A stretch of 36,273 bases of DNA, taken from positions 1 through 36,273 of IMG/VR virus record IMGVR_UViG_3300017724_000021. The stretch is one strand, 5' to 3'. The first letter of the stretch is position 1, and each line of letters starts with the position of its first letter. The translations under genes and the position numbers were made by a program. The DNA comes from a virus. Positions 9,993-18,596 of this stretch are shown piece after piece. The notes under the pieces are model-generated. The model was given only the letters and a program-made list of their open reading frames with translations. It made no database searches and was not told the DNA's origin.

Positions 9993-10858
9993 CAGTACTT
10001 AGGTGCTTGCATAAAGTTCTTACGAATCGTCTTCAACGCCTCTTCCTTAGTGAAGTTGCTTAATCGGGCGTTAGCCTTTCTTCTTTCGTTATAGTACTCT
10101 GCTCTAGCCCTAGACTTCTCGTTTGCTGGGACGGATGATTTACGCTCTATAATCTTGTAGTACATATACGACCTCAACGCCTCCTCTGCGTACACATGAA
10201 CCTCTGGGTCGGTTGATCTTGCCTCATCAGCAATATACTCTATCACCACTTGAGAGTACCCGCTGTTGGTCTCTATTTCAATCCTATCTTGATCTAGGTT
10301 GAGTCTATACTCACCAGCTAAGTGACCACCCCCTGCTCCATACAGCCTTCCTGCGCCACCTTGATAGATGTAGTTCTCGAATACGTATTGACCAAAATCG
10401 TCATCAGAACCTCCTGTAGCGCCTGTAGAACTCTTGCTTTCAATAGTATCGTTTATGAGGTTGTCTTGAATATTTAAAGGACCACCATCGCTTTCACCAT
10501 TAGTTGAGTTTTCGGTGTCAGAAACCTCAATATTGATATTAGCGCCAGCTCCAGATCTCCGCCTCGAATAATTTATATTCTTGTTATTTCCAAACACCCT
10601 AACAATACCGTCATCATCAACAATACCCACCTTTAATAAATCAACAAAATCTTCTGGAAGTATAATCGTGTCGTTAGGCTGTATGTCTCTTTTTAAAGAT
10701 TTTATCTTTTTACCAAGATCAAAACCAATCTCTCTAATACCTCTTAATGCAAAGTTTCTTATAGCGCTGTCTGAAGCGTTACTTGCGTAGTCGTCTCCAT
10801 CAAGCGTTATGATGAAGTCCCTGATTATTTGACTTAGCTTTACTTTATTATGTGCCAT
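9992..10858 (-). CDS. Tail tubular A / ring-type connector protein
   Basis: This 288-residue protein has the layout of T7 gp11-like or crAss-type ring proteins. An N-terminal helical part (ALRGIREIGFDL) is followed by an LKRDIQPNDTIILPEDFVDLLKVGIV-type strand region, a variable Gly/Ser/Asn-rich middle, and a helical C-terminus (EEALRSYMYYKIIERKSSVP, then Arg/Ala-rich helix). Its ATG overlaps the preceding stop as TAATG, and its own stop overlaps the next start as TGATG. It probably sits between the connector and the nozzle. The family call is by recognition of sequence character and order. Confidence 0.8.
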   Translation of the reverse strand: MAHNKVKLSQIIRDFIITLDGDDYASNASDSAIRNFALRGIREIGFDLGKKIKSLKRDIQPNDTIILPEDFVDLLKVGIVDDDGIVRVFGNNKNINYSRRRSGAGANINIEVSDTENSTNGESDGGPLNIQDNLINDTIESKSSTGATGGSDDDFGQYVFENYIYQGGAGRLYGAGGGHLAGEYRLNLDQDRIEIETNSGYSQVVIEYIADEARSTDPEVHVYAEEALRSYMYYKIIERKSSVPANEKSRARAEYYNERRKANARLSNFTKEEALKTIRKNFMQAPKY

Positions 10859-11625
10859 TATTCAGATGCTTCTTCTTGTGTTGCGAACTGAGTTACATTA
10901 GGGTCTCGCAACCTAACACCTATTAATTTAGCAATCTCCATAACTACCTCGTTGAGGTAATGAGGGGGAAGCATAAAATCCCTACAGGAGCTAGAGGGAA
11001 GCTCTAAATCATCTCCATTATAGCTTACAACATCATAATCATAATAAGGAGACCCCTCGCTTATATTTCCGTCCTTGTCAAACGACGTTGGCTTGGCGTA
11101 ATATGTTAGCTCGACAAACGCAGGATTTGGAAAAATCTCAATATCTATAGCGGAAACTAAAGCTATAGGAAAGTCATTAGTCGGATAAGAAAGATTGCTC
11201 CCTATAATTCTATCTATTTTTTCTGGGTCGTAAACTATCTCACAGTTGGTTAGTGCTTCACTACTAGAAAAGTTTGAAACCTCAACTGGAGAAAAAGGGT
11301 AACCACAGTAAACGGATATTAGCCTTGATAGATCAAGAGGCTTTGAAAGCAACCCACTAGAGTAGGATAGCTCAGTAGATCCTTTTCTTCTGTGATAAAA
11401 AGAAAGGTCTTCTAGCTTCTGCTTTCTTACAGACTTGTCTCTGCCTGGATCGAAGTTCTGCCTGCTTATACGCTTAGCGTCCACAAGCTCTGAGAACATC
11501 TCATTGTAGATGTTCATCTGCGCTATAGGGGCAAAGGAATTAAACACGCCAGGTGTAATAAAGCCCTTCTGCTCCTTGTTGGCGATATCCTTTACGGCGT
11601 TATATACTTGTAATACGCTTACCAT
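10858..11625 (-). CDS. Head-to-tail connector / ring protein
   Basis: The 255-residue protein opens with a helical segment of the type VYNAVKDIANKEQKGFITP and ends with LPPHYLNEVVMEIAKLIGVRLRDPN. I associate this combination with connector or ring proteins of Bacteroidetes podoviruses. It precedes the tail tubular A-like gene and is translationally coupled to it. The ATG lies only four bases after a perfect TAnnTTTG promoter box (11630-11637), so the transcript is probably leaderless. Confidence 0.8.
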   Translation of the reverse strand: MVSVLQVYNAVKDIANKEQKGFITPGVFNSFAPIAQMNIYNEMFSELVDAKRISRQNFDPGRDKSVRKQKLEDLSFYHRRKGSTELSYSSGLLSKPLDLSRLISVYCGYPFSPVEVSNFSSSEALTNCEIVYDPEKIDRIIGSNLSYPTNDFPIALVSAIDIEIFPNPAFVELTYYAKPTSFDKDGNISEGSPYYDYDVVSYNGDDLELPSSSCRDFMLPPHYLNEVVMEIAKLIGVRLRDPNVTQFATQEEASE

Positions 11626-11629
11626 AAAA

Positions 11630-11637
11630 CAAATATA
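11630..11637 (-). promoter_or_regulatory. -7 promoter element four bases before ATG
   Basis: On the minus strand this reads TATATTTG, an exact match to the Bacteroidetes TAnnTTTG element. It is followed by TTTT and the ATG of the connector gene. With the usual short distance from this element to the transcription start, the mRNA would begin at or next to the start codon. No TTG lies at the ideal upstream spacing. Confidence 0.65.
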
Positions 11638-11655
11638 CGAAAAACAAATAGGCTG

Positions 11656-12954
11656 TTATTTTGTGCCGTAGACCTTAGACAACTGCTTTGCTAGATTAGC
11701 AGCGTCGTTTGCACCGATGTCGTTTTTTATAACCCCAAATCTATACAGGTAAAACTTTGACGGTATGTTTTGACCCCCAACCATACCTATTAATCTAATA
11801 ACAAGATCTCCGTCTGTTCTCCCAGGTGAGGAAGAAGTTAACGACGGATTTAGTAGGGTTGTTTTACCTGGTATTTTAGAGATTATGTCTCCATCCCTGT
11901 TGTGTAGAAACATATTGAAATCCTTATCCCTTCTGATTATGAATATATGGTTTGGGTCATAGCTATCCGATGTTGGGTCGGAGTCTGGGATTGAGAATGA
12001 CTTAGTTCCATCAATGGGTGACGTTGTGCTACTAAATGCTGCTGCTCCATCTACCCCTGCGTGCCTTGCGCAAAACACATCTTTTGTTCTTAAAAAATCG
12101 TTATTCGTTGAACCTATAGCTCCGCCATTTCTAGGTACACCGCCAAAACCAAAACACTCTCCATTACCACTTCCGTATAGGGGGCCTAAGCCGTATTCTG
12201 GGACGCCCGCCCCTAAGTTGGAATTTAAAGCAACATATATGGTGTAATCGGAAGAGGTTATAGTGGTGTCAGGGCCAAGACTTATGGCAGATCCAGAACC
12301 TATTGCGAGAGATTTCTTAACTAATGTTTTGTCTGTATTTTCATCAAAAACAGCTACACCACCAACATCTACAATATCAATATTATGAGTGCCTGCGTTT
12401 GGTGTATCTGCGTAAGCGTCCGTATTTGCAAAAGAAGACAGCATTTCATGGTTGAAATCAATGAAAGGCAAATCGCCAGGAAACGTAATTTCAGCTATGG
12501 TTTGTTGAAACTTCTTAGCCTCATCACCAACAGATATTTCTTTTGTTATTGTGTTTATAGGGGCTGAAGGTATTACAGACCTAACGTCATCTACTGTATC
12601 AACTACAGCCTTGTCAAATGTAGACTTACCCTCTACCACATCAAACTTCATTATGTTCTTGGCTGTATCTCTAGACATAAAGTTGATCACATCCTCTATC
12701 AGCCCAGCCTCGTCCCCCTCTTTACAGGCTACGGTGATGTTCGCTTTAGGTATTGACTCGCCCTCTTGAAGGACAGACTCATCAAAGCCGTTGCAATCCT
12801 TGAACGTAAAGACTACTTTCTTTTTGCCAGCTGTAATAAAAGTGAGGTTCTCTGAAGGGATGGCGATAGTACTCAATCCCACACCTGTGTCTGAGAACGA
12901 AGCGCTAGTCTCTGACTCTGGCTCCCTACGGAAAAAGAAGAATTTTCTGTCCAT
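11656..12954 (-). CDS. Virion protein with C-terminal lectin-like domain
   Basis: The protein has 432 residues. The N-terminal half is a mixed region beginning with basic/aromatic MDRKFFFFRR and containing KKVVFTFKDCNG. The C-terminal half looks like a concanavalin/LamG-type sandwich: a YTIYVALNS strand, Gly-rich loops, a SKIPG turn and a final FYLYRFGVI strand followed by a helix near the end. It is flanked by a terminator and promoter upstream and by another promoter downstream, so it may be transcribed alone. It is probably an adhesin or decoration protein; the exact role is unknown. Confidence 0.8.
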   Translation of the reverse strand: MDRKFFFFRREPESETSASFSDTGVGLSTIAIPSENLTFITAGKKKVVFTFKDCNGFDESVLQEGESIPKANITVACKEGDEAGLIEDVINFMSRDTAKNIMKFDVVEGKSTFDKAVVDTVDDVRSVIPSAPINTITKEISVGDEAKKFQQTIAEITFPGDLPFIDFNHEMLSSFANTDAYADTPNAGTHNIDIVDVGGVAVFDENTDKTLVKKSLAIGSGSAISLGPDTTITSSDYTIYVALNSNLGAGVPEYGLGPLYGSGNGECFGFGGVPRNGGAIGSTNNDFLRTKDVFCARHAGVDGAAAFSSTTSPIDGTKSFSIPDSDPTSDSYDPNHIFIIRRDKDFNMFLHNRDGDIISKIPGKTTLLNPSLTSSSPGRTDGDLVIRLIGMVGGQNIPSKFYLYRFGVIKNDIGANDAANLAKQLSKVYGTK

Positions 12955-12958
12955 GAAA

Positions 12959-12966
12959 CAAATATA
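12959..12966 (-). promoter_or_regulatory. -7 promoter element four bases before ATG
   Basis: The minus strand reads TATATTTG, then TTTC and the ATG at 12954. The same order (T-rich, CG, TATATTTG, four bases, ATG) occurs before the connector gene at 11625. The terminator of the upstream gene lies directly before it, so this gene likely starts a new transcript. Confidence 0.65.
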
Positions 12967-12972
12967 CGAAAC

Positions 12973-12994
12973 AAAAAAGCCACCCGAAGGTGGC
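12973..12994 (-). terminator. Intrinsic terminator after the AT-hook gene
   Basis: On the minus strand a 6-bp stem GCCACC/GGTGGC closed by a TTCG tetraloop is followed directly by six T residues. It begins eight bases beyond the stop codon of the gene at 13002-13835. Confidence 0.85.
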
Positions 12995-13001
12995 CTTTCT
13001 T

Positions 13002-13835
13002 TTATGCTAGGCGTTCAAGCCTCTCCTCAAGGGAGGATAGAACGGAAGATCCTTTCTCTGTTAGGCAGAACCTAACCATTACGTCTAGTTGGTCCTGGCC
13101 TACAGGCACAGATACAATCAGCCCGTTAGAGTCAAACCAGTAAACACCATCAGACTTTACGTTGATGATTTGATAGTCTTTAGCTTGAGTTACAACAGAT
13201 CGGGCCTGCACTTGTGGTGAATCAAAGGACTCAATGAACTCCTGAGGCTTGCTCTTAGCGATTCTAAGGAGGTTAAACCGAATCTCTGATACTGGAGAGT
13301 TAATGTTTACTTTAAAGTACATAGCGATAGGCAGTAACTCATGTATGTCCGTGTCTCTAACTAAAGCTACAGCGTCGGTAAGCAAGAACTCTCTCTTGAG
13401 TTCCATCTCAGCGTCTTTCTTTTTGTTTACCTCAGAAAATACAGAGCCTCCATTAGCCTTGTTTAAGGGGTGCAGCTCAATAAACTTTCTCATGTTGGGT
13501 TTATCCTTGGGGACAAACAATTTTCCCTCCCTGAAAGCTATAGATTCTCGTCGAGCGTTTGGAGATTGTTCGTCTCGAAATATAGACTGTTCGTTAGGGC
13601 AGTATCGTATTTCTCTGACAACGTCGTTATCAGCGTCATAAACAGTAACGCCTTTCTGAGGTAGCACAAACACAATGCCTCCACCTGTCGTAATCTCATA
13701 CTCTTTGTTGTGATTAACCTCTTCCTTCCTTTTAATGGTAGGCTTCTTCCTTTTAGCTGGGGTGGGAGGCGCTACTTGAGCGTCGGGTTGGACTTTTTTA
13801 GGCCGTCCAGGAGCCTTTTTAGTTGGGGTATTCAT
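13002..13835 (-). CDS. AT-hook-containing capsid-region protein
   Basis: This 277-residue protein has a very basic, Pro-rich N-terminus with an AT-hook-like core (KKAPGRPKK, residues 6-14), consistent with minor-groove DNA binding. The remainder is a soluble mixed domain with IRYCPNEQSIFRDEQ and KLFVPKDKPN segments; similar proteins occur in capsid regions of environmental phages as far as I recall. It has its own promoter (13857-13864) and terminator, so it is probably monocistronic. It could help hold packaged DNA or be a head-completion factor; neither is shown. Confidence 0.8.
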   Translation of the reverse strand: MNTPTKKAPGRPKKVQPDAQVAPPTPAKRKKPTIKRKEEVNHNKEYEITTGGGIVFVLPQKGVTVYDADNDVVREIRYCPNEQSIFRDEQSPNARRESIAFREGKLFVPKDKPNMRKFIELHPLNKANGGSVFSEVNKKKDAEMELKREFLLTDAVALVRDTDIHELLPIAMYFKVNINSPVSEIRFNLLRIAKSKPQEFIESFDSPQVQARSVVTQAKDYQIINVKSDGVYWFDSNGLIVSVPVGQDQLDVMVRFCLTEKGSSVLSSLEERLERLA

Positions 13836-13856
13836 ATTGAATTAAATTAATTACTG

Positions 13857-13864
13857 CAAATATA
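13857..13864 (-). promoter_or_regulatory. -7 promoter element for the AT-hook gene
   Basis: The minus strand reads TATATTTG 21 bases before the ATG at 13835, leaving an A/T-rich leader of roughly 15 bases. It lies just downstream of the preceding terminator. No clear -33 TTG is visible. Confidence 0.6.
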
Positions 13865-13871
13865 GGGAAAA

Positions 13872-13895
13872 TAAAAAAGGCCCCCGAAGGAGCCT
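13872..13895 (-). terminator. Intrinsic terminator after the capsid-associated gene
   Basis: On the minus strand a 7-bp stem AGGCTCC/GGGGCCT (one G-T pair) with a TTCG loop is followed by a T-rich tract. It follows the stop codon at 13917 by about 20 bases. Confidence 0.85.
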
Positions 13896-13916
13896 CTTTT
13901 AATCTGAGTGTAGGTA

Positions 13917-14720
13917 TTACTCTGTTCCGAGAAGTTCAATCAGTAACTTACCAGCATCGTAGTCGGCATCTGTTGTGGCGCCAGCCGTCAAGTATAAAAA
14001 CTCGTTAGCGGCAGGGAAAGCAGTCAAAGACTTAAACGCATCAGCTGCGTGATCTCCCGCATCAATCAACAGGGTCTCAGTAAGACTACTTATTGCTCCG
14101 TCTTCAACGCCAGTTCCTTCTGTTGCAGAATGAATGTTGATGTCTGGATCTCCACCACCAGGCGCTTCAAGGCAAGCGACAGTTCCAGCAAAAATAGTCC
14201 CGCTTGTAGCGGTTACAATTTGACCGATGTGACATACGTCTGACGTTCCGTTCACACCGATAATGTCTCCACCAGCTGTTGAACGCAAACCCGTCAAGTC
14301 AATGTAAATTGAAGTCTTGATAATGTTTCCGTTTTTCTCTACGAAGCTGTGGTAGACAGTACCCGTACCTCCAGTAATACCAGCTCCAGCTGACAACCCG
14401 TTGTTATTAGCACCAGAGTCATCTACTGAGACAGCAGTAATAGAAGAATTAACAAAAATGCTGTTTACTGAATCAGCAACAACAACGAACTGATCCTTAC
14501 TGAAAGCAATAGCATTGGAGATGGACTCCATTACAGCTTTTTCAGTTCCAGCGGTAACCGTTAGGTCAACCTTTGTGTGTGAGCTAGAAGTTCCTAGGAC
14601 GTGCTCAAACGTCATCAACACACTTGTGTTGTCTAGTTGGTCAATAGACAGAAGTCTATCAACGGGGAAGGTCATAGCGTTGTCGCTACCACCGTCAAAG
14701 TACAAAAATTTAGCAGCCAT
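13917..14720 (-). CDS. Capsid-associated structural protein
   Basis: This 267-residue acidic, beta-rich protein starts with ATG at 14720. It contains ITGGTGTVYHSFVEKNG followed by IKTSIYIDLTGLRS, and a GDPDINIHSATEGTGVEDG segment. From memory these mark an abundant structural protein found next to the major capsid gene in many marine phages. Hairpins on both sides suggest separate, high-level expression. It is probably a head decoration or fibre protein. Confidence 0.8.
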   Translation of the reverse strand: MAAKFLYFDGGSDNAMTFPVDRLLSIDQLDNTSVLMTFEHVLGTSSSHTKVDLTVTAGTEKAVMESISNAIAFSKDQFVVVADSVNSIFVNSSITAVSVDDSGANNNGLSAGAGITGGTGTVYHSFVEKNGNIIKTSIYIDLTGLRSTAGGDIIGVNGTSDVCHIGQIVTATSGTIFAGTVACLEAPGGGDPDINIHSATEGTGVEDGAISSLTETLLIDAGDHAADAFKSLTAFPAANEFLYLTAGATTDADYDAGKLLIELLGTE

Positions 14721-14742
14721 TTTTTTAGTTTATGCAGTAAAA

Positions 14743-14751
14743 CAAATCATA
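14743..14751 (-). promoter_or_regulatory. Imperfect -7 element before the capsid-associated gene
   Basis: The minus strand reads TATGATTTG, one base longer than TAnnTTTG, 22 bases before the ATG. The spacing matches the exact boxes before 13835 and 19018. It is a weak candidate. Confidence 0.3.
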
Positions 14752-14765
14752 CATGGTGAAAAGCA

Positions 14766-14777
14766 GGGCCAAGGCCC
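14766..14777 (-). terminator. Short hairpin, possible terminator
   Basis: The perfect palindrome GGGCCTTGGCCC is followed on the minus strand by TGCTTTT. It lies just after the stop of the 14794-15261 gene. The stem is short and the T tract is weak, so termination may be partial. Confidence 0.5.
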
Positions 14778-14793
14778 CCTTTCCGTAATAGAA

Positions 14794-15261
14794 TTAGTTA
14801 AGGTGAGTGAACACAAAGTTCAGCTCAATCTCGTTGTCTCCAGTAACCGTTTGGTCAGCGCAGATTGTAGTAAAAAACAATGTTCTATCAGTATCCGTGT
14901 ATCCCGTAGCGGCAGCACCAGAAGTATGGTCTTGCGTACTATCAGAAGCCCAACCAGCCGCACCGCTACCACCCTTCAGGTAGTAAACTGTGTTTGCAGC
15001 GATGGCTGTTCCACCGTCGAGAAAACCGTCAACGTTAGTGCCAAGTTGAGCTCCGCTAGAAGCAGTACCGATCTCGTAACCAATGTCGTCAGCCGAACCT
15101 AATGTAACCCCTCCAATAAATCTAACGATGACGTCAGAGAGGATAGTTCCAGCAGGTTGATCGACTTCAGCGACAACCTCAGCGTTTTGAACAAAAGCAG
15201 TTTTTACAACAACTCTCTTTGAAGCCGTAACAGCTCCAGACCCGTGTTTATATGTAGCCAT
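14794..15261 (-). CDS. Capsid decoration-like protein
   Basis: The 155-residue protein starts with MATYKHG and is rich in Gly, Ala, Thr and Val, with alternating strands (DVIVRFIGG, NTVYYLKGG, final IELNFVFTHLN). It lies directly after the major capsid gene, separated by a strong hairpin, and is followed by another hairpin. Size, composition and position fit a head decoration or cement protein. It lacks recognisable catalytic motifs. Confidence 0.8.
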   Translation of the reverse strand: MATYKHGSGAVTASKRVVVKTAFVQNAEVVAEVDQPAGTILSDVIVRFIGGVTLGSADDIGYEIGTASSGAQLGTNVDGFLDGGTAIAANTVYYLKGGSGAAGWASDSTQDHTSGAAATGYTDTDRTLFFTTICADQTVTGDNEIELNFVFTHLN

Positions 15262-15285
15262 AATAGAAGGTATTATGAAGCTAAG

Positions 15286-15307
15286 GGGAAGGGCCGAAGC
15301 CCCTCCC
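15286..15307 (-). terminator. Strong hairpin after the major capsid gene
   Basis: On the minus strand a 9-bp stem GGGAGGGGC/GCCCTTCCC (one G-T) has a TTCG tetraloop. The following tract (CTTAGCTTC) is only weakly T-rich. It may be a partial terminator or an mRNA-stabilising 3' structure that adjusts capsid expression. Confidence 0.6.
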
Positions 15308-15323
15308 TTTCACTTCAGGTTAA

Positions 15324-16748
15324 TTATCCTTTGATAACAACGTGTTGGTTTGCAGCACGAGTACATAAAGCAATCTCAGAGCGGTAGTGGAACGTAGCAA
15401 CGTCCTTACCAGCATCTCCGTTATTGCTGTGACCCAATACACCGCCACCAGTTACCCAGTGCTCCATCTCTCTGTTGTAGCCGTTAGCCTCCTTGTAGTA
15501 CATAGCGAGTGAAGGTGATTTAGCTCCAGTTCGAGCATCAGCAACCTGGCTCATAGGAATCATAGCTCCTTGGAAAGCGTTAGACGCGCCCAACAAAGTA
15601 GGATCGTTCATCAGCTTCCAGTCATGATTGTGGAAAGTATATCCGCCACGAGTAAACGACTTAAAGCCAAGCTTCACAGCCATGTCAGAGTCGTTATTAA
15701 ACGCACCGAACTGACCAGCCAAACCAGCAGTTACACCAGTAGCGATACCTCCTGCCAACATATCATCGATAGCCAAGTCTTGCTTTCTGTTCAAGTACAT
15801 AGCGTACTCAGAAGGAGCTCCTTGCTTGTCGAGTTCAATAATGATGTCATCAAATTCAGCGAATGAATCGAGTGGGTTAGCGTTAGCATTGCTTACGTTA
15901 ATTCCTCTGTCTTCAAGGGCTGTGAAGTAACCTTCAGATCCAGCCATAGTCTTTCCGAGGTCGTTTTGAGCGTCATCGCTAGCGGTGATTGCGTTCTTTT
16001 GACCAAACAGCATCATCATTTCACGACGGTCTTCAAAGCGCTTTCGTGCTTCTTGCTCACCATACATGAACCATCGGTATTCACCTCCTCCGAGGTCAAC
16101 CCATCCGATATTCGTTGCTTGAGAACCGTTCACTTGGTAGCGGTCCTTAACAATCATAAATGGATTTTTACGTCTTATGATATCTGAATCAGTAAAGTGA
16201 GTCGGCTGATCAGAACCCTGAGGATACATATTTCCGAGGTGGATCATTGTAACTCCACTAGCATCTTCGGCTGGACTGGCATTAAGACCGTCAAGACGCT
16301 CCATTTTAAGAACAGGGTCAGTAGCTGTTGAAGCCTCGTTAACCAAGTATCTTGTTCCAGTGCTTGCGTTCATCAAAACGTCAAACTGCTGAATTAATCC
16401 CGCTACGTGAGCAATGCCGTCGCCTGAAGCAGAAGTGTCGATTGTATAAGTAGCAACACCAGGACCAACAGAAGCGCCAGCGGCTGAAGCCGAAATAGCA
16501 CCAGTGTATTTTCTGTGACGACGACCAGCTTCCCACCAATCAACTTGATCAGCAGTTCCGCCAGCGTTTACCGCGCCAGTAAGTTTTAAAAAGCCAGTGA
16601 TACCTTGATCACCATACGATTCGACAAGCTCAGGAATAACGAAATCTTTAGTCGCTTTTAAGAGAGTGTCTACAGTTGTATATCTCTCAGGAGTCAACCT
16701 TAAGTCTGGTGACGCCTGATCAATAGTAGCTCCAGTTGTAGTAGCCAT
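15324..16748 (-). CDS. Major capsid protein
   Basis: This 474-residue protein follows the scaffold-like gene by 12 bases and precedes decoration-like genes, the usual order for a major capsid gene. It is soluble, has no transmembrane segment, and has features expected of an HK97-type fold: a helical N-terminal arm (TTVDTLLKATKDFVIPELVESYG), a DQVDWWEAGRRHRKYTG stretch, and a helix-rich middle around ERGINVSNAN-like sequence. A strong hairpin follows the gene. The call rests on size, order and sequence character; no search was done. Confidence 0.85.
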   Translation of the reverse strand: MATTTGATIDQASPDLRLTPERYTTVDTLLKATKDFVIPELVESYGDQGITGFLKLTGAVNAGGTADQVDWWEAGRRHRKYTGAISASAAGASVGPGVATYTIDTSASGDGIAHVAGLIQQFDVLMNASTGTRYLVNEASTATDPVLKMERLDGLNASPAEDASGVTMIHLGNMYPQGSDQPTHFTDSDIIRRKNPFMIVKDRYQVNGSQATNIGWVDLGGGEYRWFMYGEQEARKRFEDRREMMMLFGQKNAITASDDAQNDLGKTMAGSEGYFTALEDRGINVSNANANPLDSFAEFDDIIIELDKQGAPSEYAMYLNRKQDLAIDDMLAGGIATGVTAGLAGQFGAFNNDSDMAVKLGFKSFTRGGYTFHNHDWKLMNDPTLLGASNAFQGAMIPMSQVADARTGAKSPSLAMYYKEANGYNREMEHWVTGGGVLGHSNNGDAGKDVATFHYRSEIALCTRAANQHVVIKG

Positions 16749-16760
16749 AATTTTCTAGTT

Positions 16761-17870
16761 TTAGATTTTAAAAGTCATTTTGTTAGACTGACCGCCAAGA
16801 ATATTTTTAAGTTGGTCAGCTAACGGATTGTTTTGATTTTGATTCGTAGTAGGGGCTGTCTGCGTAGATACGTTAGCCGCTGTGTTCACGATAGTTTTTT
16901 GACCGTCACCCAACCCTTGGGTGTAAACAGACTTGACAATTTTGTCAATGTTATCAATCAAAGCCCTATGCGAAGACAGCAGGTCGTAATCCCAGCTTCC
17001 GTCCTCTCTCACGTAATCATCGAAGTACTCGTCAAGACGAGCATTCTTATTTATTAGTTCTGACTTGTAGTTGTCGTCAAGGCCAAACTCGAAAGTCTTC
17101 TCGTTCCCTAGGTCAAACTCTAGACCTGTGAGATCGTTAACTTCCTGTGACATTTCTGACACCCACGCATCATCAATAACAGATTCAGGAGCGCTAGACT
17201 CATAGTCAGGAGTAGAGTATTTACCTCTAATCCCTTCGATGTCTTGACGCGCCTTGTCTCCGTCCATTTTAAGCTGTAGCTGTGCAAGCTGAACCTCGCT
17301 CTCAGTATTGAGATCTGGATCAACTTTGTACTTGCTATTAACGAGTAAGTCTAGCTCATCGTAAGAGAGGTTAGGGTATTGATTCGCCATTTGAATGCGA
17401 ATAGCCGTCATGTCATCCATACCTTCTGGATTCAATGACTGATACCTAAACCAATCCTCTGGTGCTCGGCCCGTTTCCTCCACGAACCTCGCGATGGCCT
17501 CAACACGCTCGTCAATAGCGTTTGCTTCAGCTTGTTGAGTACCTTCAAACTCATCAAAAGAACTGATCTCCCTTCCCAAGCGGTTGCTTAGAAATTCCAT
17601 AACAGCTCCTTCGAGTTCGCCTTCCGAATACTCCGTATCATATGTTGGCTCGGCAGTTTCCTGCTGAACCTCGTTCTCTTGTGTTGGTTGCTCCGCCTGC
17701 ATCTCCTGTACAGGAGTTTCTTGCATTGGAGTCTCTTCTACCGTAGGCTGTTCAGGTGTTACCTGTTCTGCTTGTGGTTGTTCTGGTGTGCTACTCATTG
17801 ACGCAGCAAGGTCCTCAGGATTACTGAAGACCTTCATTCCACCAATCTCTTCGATTGTATTTTGTTCCAT
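16761..17870 (-). CDS. Capsid scaffolding protein
   Basis: The 369-residue protein is highly acidic. Residues about 30-75 are a Pro/Gln/Glu/Thr repeat-like stretch (EQPQAEQ, VEETPMQETPVQEMQ); helical segments follow, and the C-terminus is Asn/Gln-rich before a short basic tail (GGQSNKMTFKI). This composition and its position immediately before the major capsid gene are typical of scaffolding proteins, which fill and then leave the procapsid. No protease motif is visible, so it probably has no maturation activity. Confidence 0.8.
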   Translation of the reverse strand: MEQNTIEEIGGMKVFSNPEDLAASMSSTPEQPQAEQVTPEQPTVEETPMQETPVQEMQAEQPTQENEVQQETAEPTYDTEYSEGELEGAVMEFLSNRLGREISSFDEFEGTQQAEANAIDERVEAIARFVEETGRAPEDWFRYQSLNPEGMDDMTAIRIQMANQYPNLSYDELDLLVNSKYKVDPDLNTESEVQLAQLQLKMDGDKARQDIEGIRGKYSTPDYESSAPESVIDDAWVSEMSQEVNDLTGLEFDLGNEKTFEFGLDDNYKSELINKNARLDEYFDDYVREDGSWDYDLLSSHRALIDNIDKIVKSVYTQGLGDGQKTIVNTAANVSTQTAPTTNQNQNNPLADQLKNILGGQSNKMTFKI

Positions 17871-17894
17871 TATATTTAATTAATTGTGTTCAAT

Positions 17895-18176
17895 TTAAGC
17901 CACGTAGCAAACTACGTTAGCGGCTGAAGACTCCACGTTAGTGAATCTCCCGTAAAGAGTTCCTCCAGAAGGAATCGGAAATCCTGTTGTCTCTGTTGAA
18001 AGCTCTTTGTATGCATCAGTCTGGTAAGTGTATAAACTACCAGTTATATCCACTGTAACCGCTGCTGCGGTTGGGTTGTATATAGCAAAAACATGACGAC
18101 CATTAGTTAGTGTAAGATCGTTAGTCCCGTTAAGGATGTACATGTTTTTAGGTAAAGCTTCTGAAGGATGTGCCAT
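17895..18176 (-). CDS. Small beta-rich structural protein
   Basis: A 93-residue protein opening MAHPSEALPK. It is made of short strands (HVFAIYNPTAAAVTVDITG; GGTLYGRFTNVESSA) and has one Cys near the end. It lies between tandem decoration-like paralogs and the scaffold gene. The pattern suggests an Ig-like or jelly-roll virion protein. No function is recognised. Confidence 0.7.
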   Translation of the reverse strand: MAHPSEALPKNMYILNGTNDLTLTNGRHVFAIYNPTAAAVTVDITGSLYTYQTDAYKELSTETTGFPIPSGGTLYGRFTNVESSAANVVCYVA

Positions 18177-18188
18177 GTCTTATTTATT

Positions 18189-18596
18189 TTATGCTAGAGA
18201 AACTGCTGAGTTGTCATTACCAAATACACCGTACTCAATAAGGCTGTCAACTCTAGTTGCAATAACCTCGTAAGTCTTGTCTGGAGCTAAAGGAATAAAA
18301 GCGAACTCACCACCTCCAATCTTGGCTACAAGTGCGGTGTTGCTTTCGGTTTCATTTCTTACGTAGATGTAATTCTCTAGCTCCCCCTCTAAATTCTTAA
18401 TATAGATATAAGCTCTTTCGCTTTTATCGTTTGCTTTATATACAACCAGATTGTCCGTATCCGCAGCCGTGCCTTTTACCTTGGCTCTGATCAAACTACC
18501 AGAATCGCAAGTAAGATTAGCCACCGTGCTTAAGGCCAACGCGCTCGTAAGCACGTCAGCACTATTAAGGCTGAGTGAAGCGCGTACTATAGCCAT
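18189..18596 (-). CDS. Decoration-like protein, tandem paralog B
   Basis: The 135-residue protein starts MAIVRASLSLNSADVL and resembles the gene immediately upstream: both have a SLSLNSADVLTSALALST-type N-terminus, a central YIYIKNLEGELENYIYV strand pair and a FAFIPLAPDKTYEV-like turn. It is translationally coupled to that paralog (TAATG). It is a probable virion surface protein that arose by tandem duplication. Confidence 0.75.
   Translation of the reverse strand: MAIVRASLSLNSADVLTSALALSTVANLTCDSGSLIRAKVKGTAADTDNLVVYKANDKSERAYIYIKNLEGELENYIYVRNETESNTALVAKIGGGEFAFIPLAPDKTYEVIATRVDSLIEYGVFGNDNSAVSLA

Noticed and set aside
14515-15102. Plus-strand frame of 195 codons
   Set aside because: It is antisense across two structural genes and the terminator between them; its sequence has no protein-like features.
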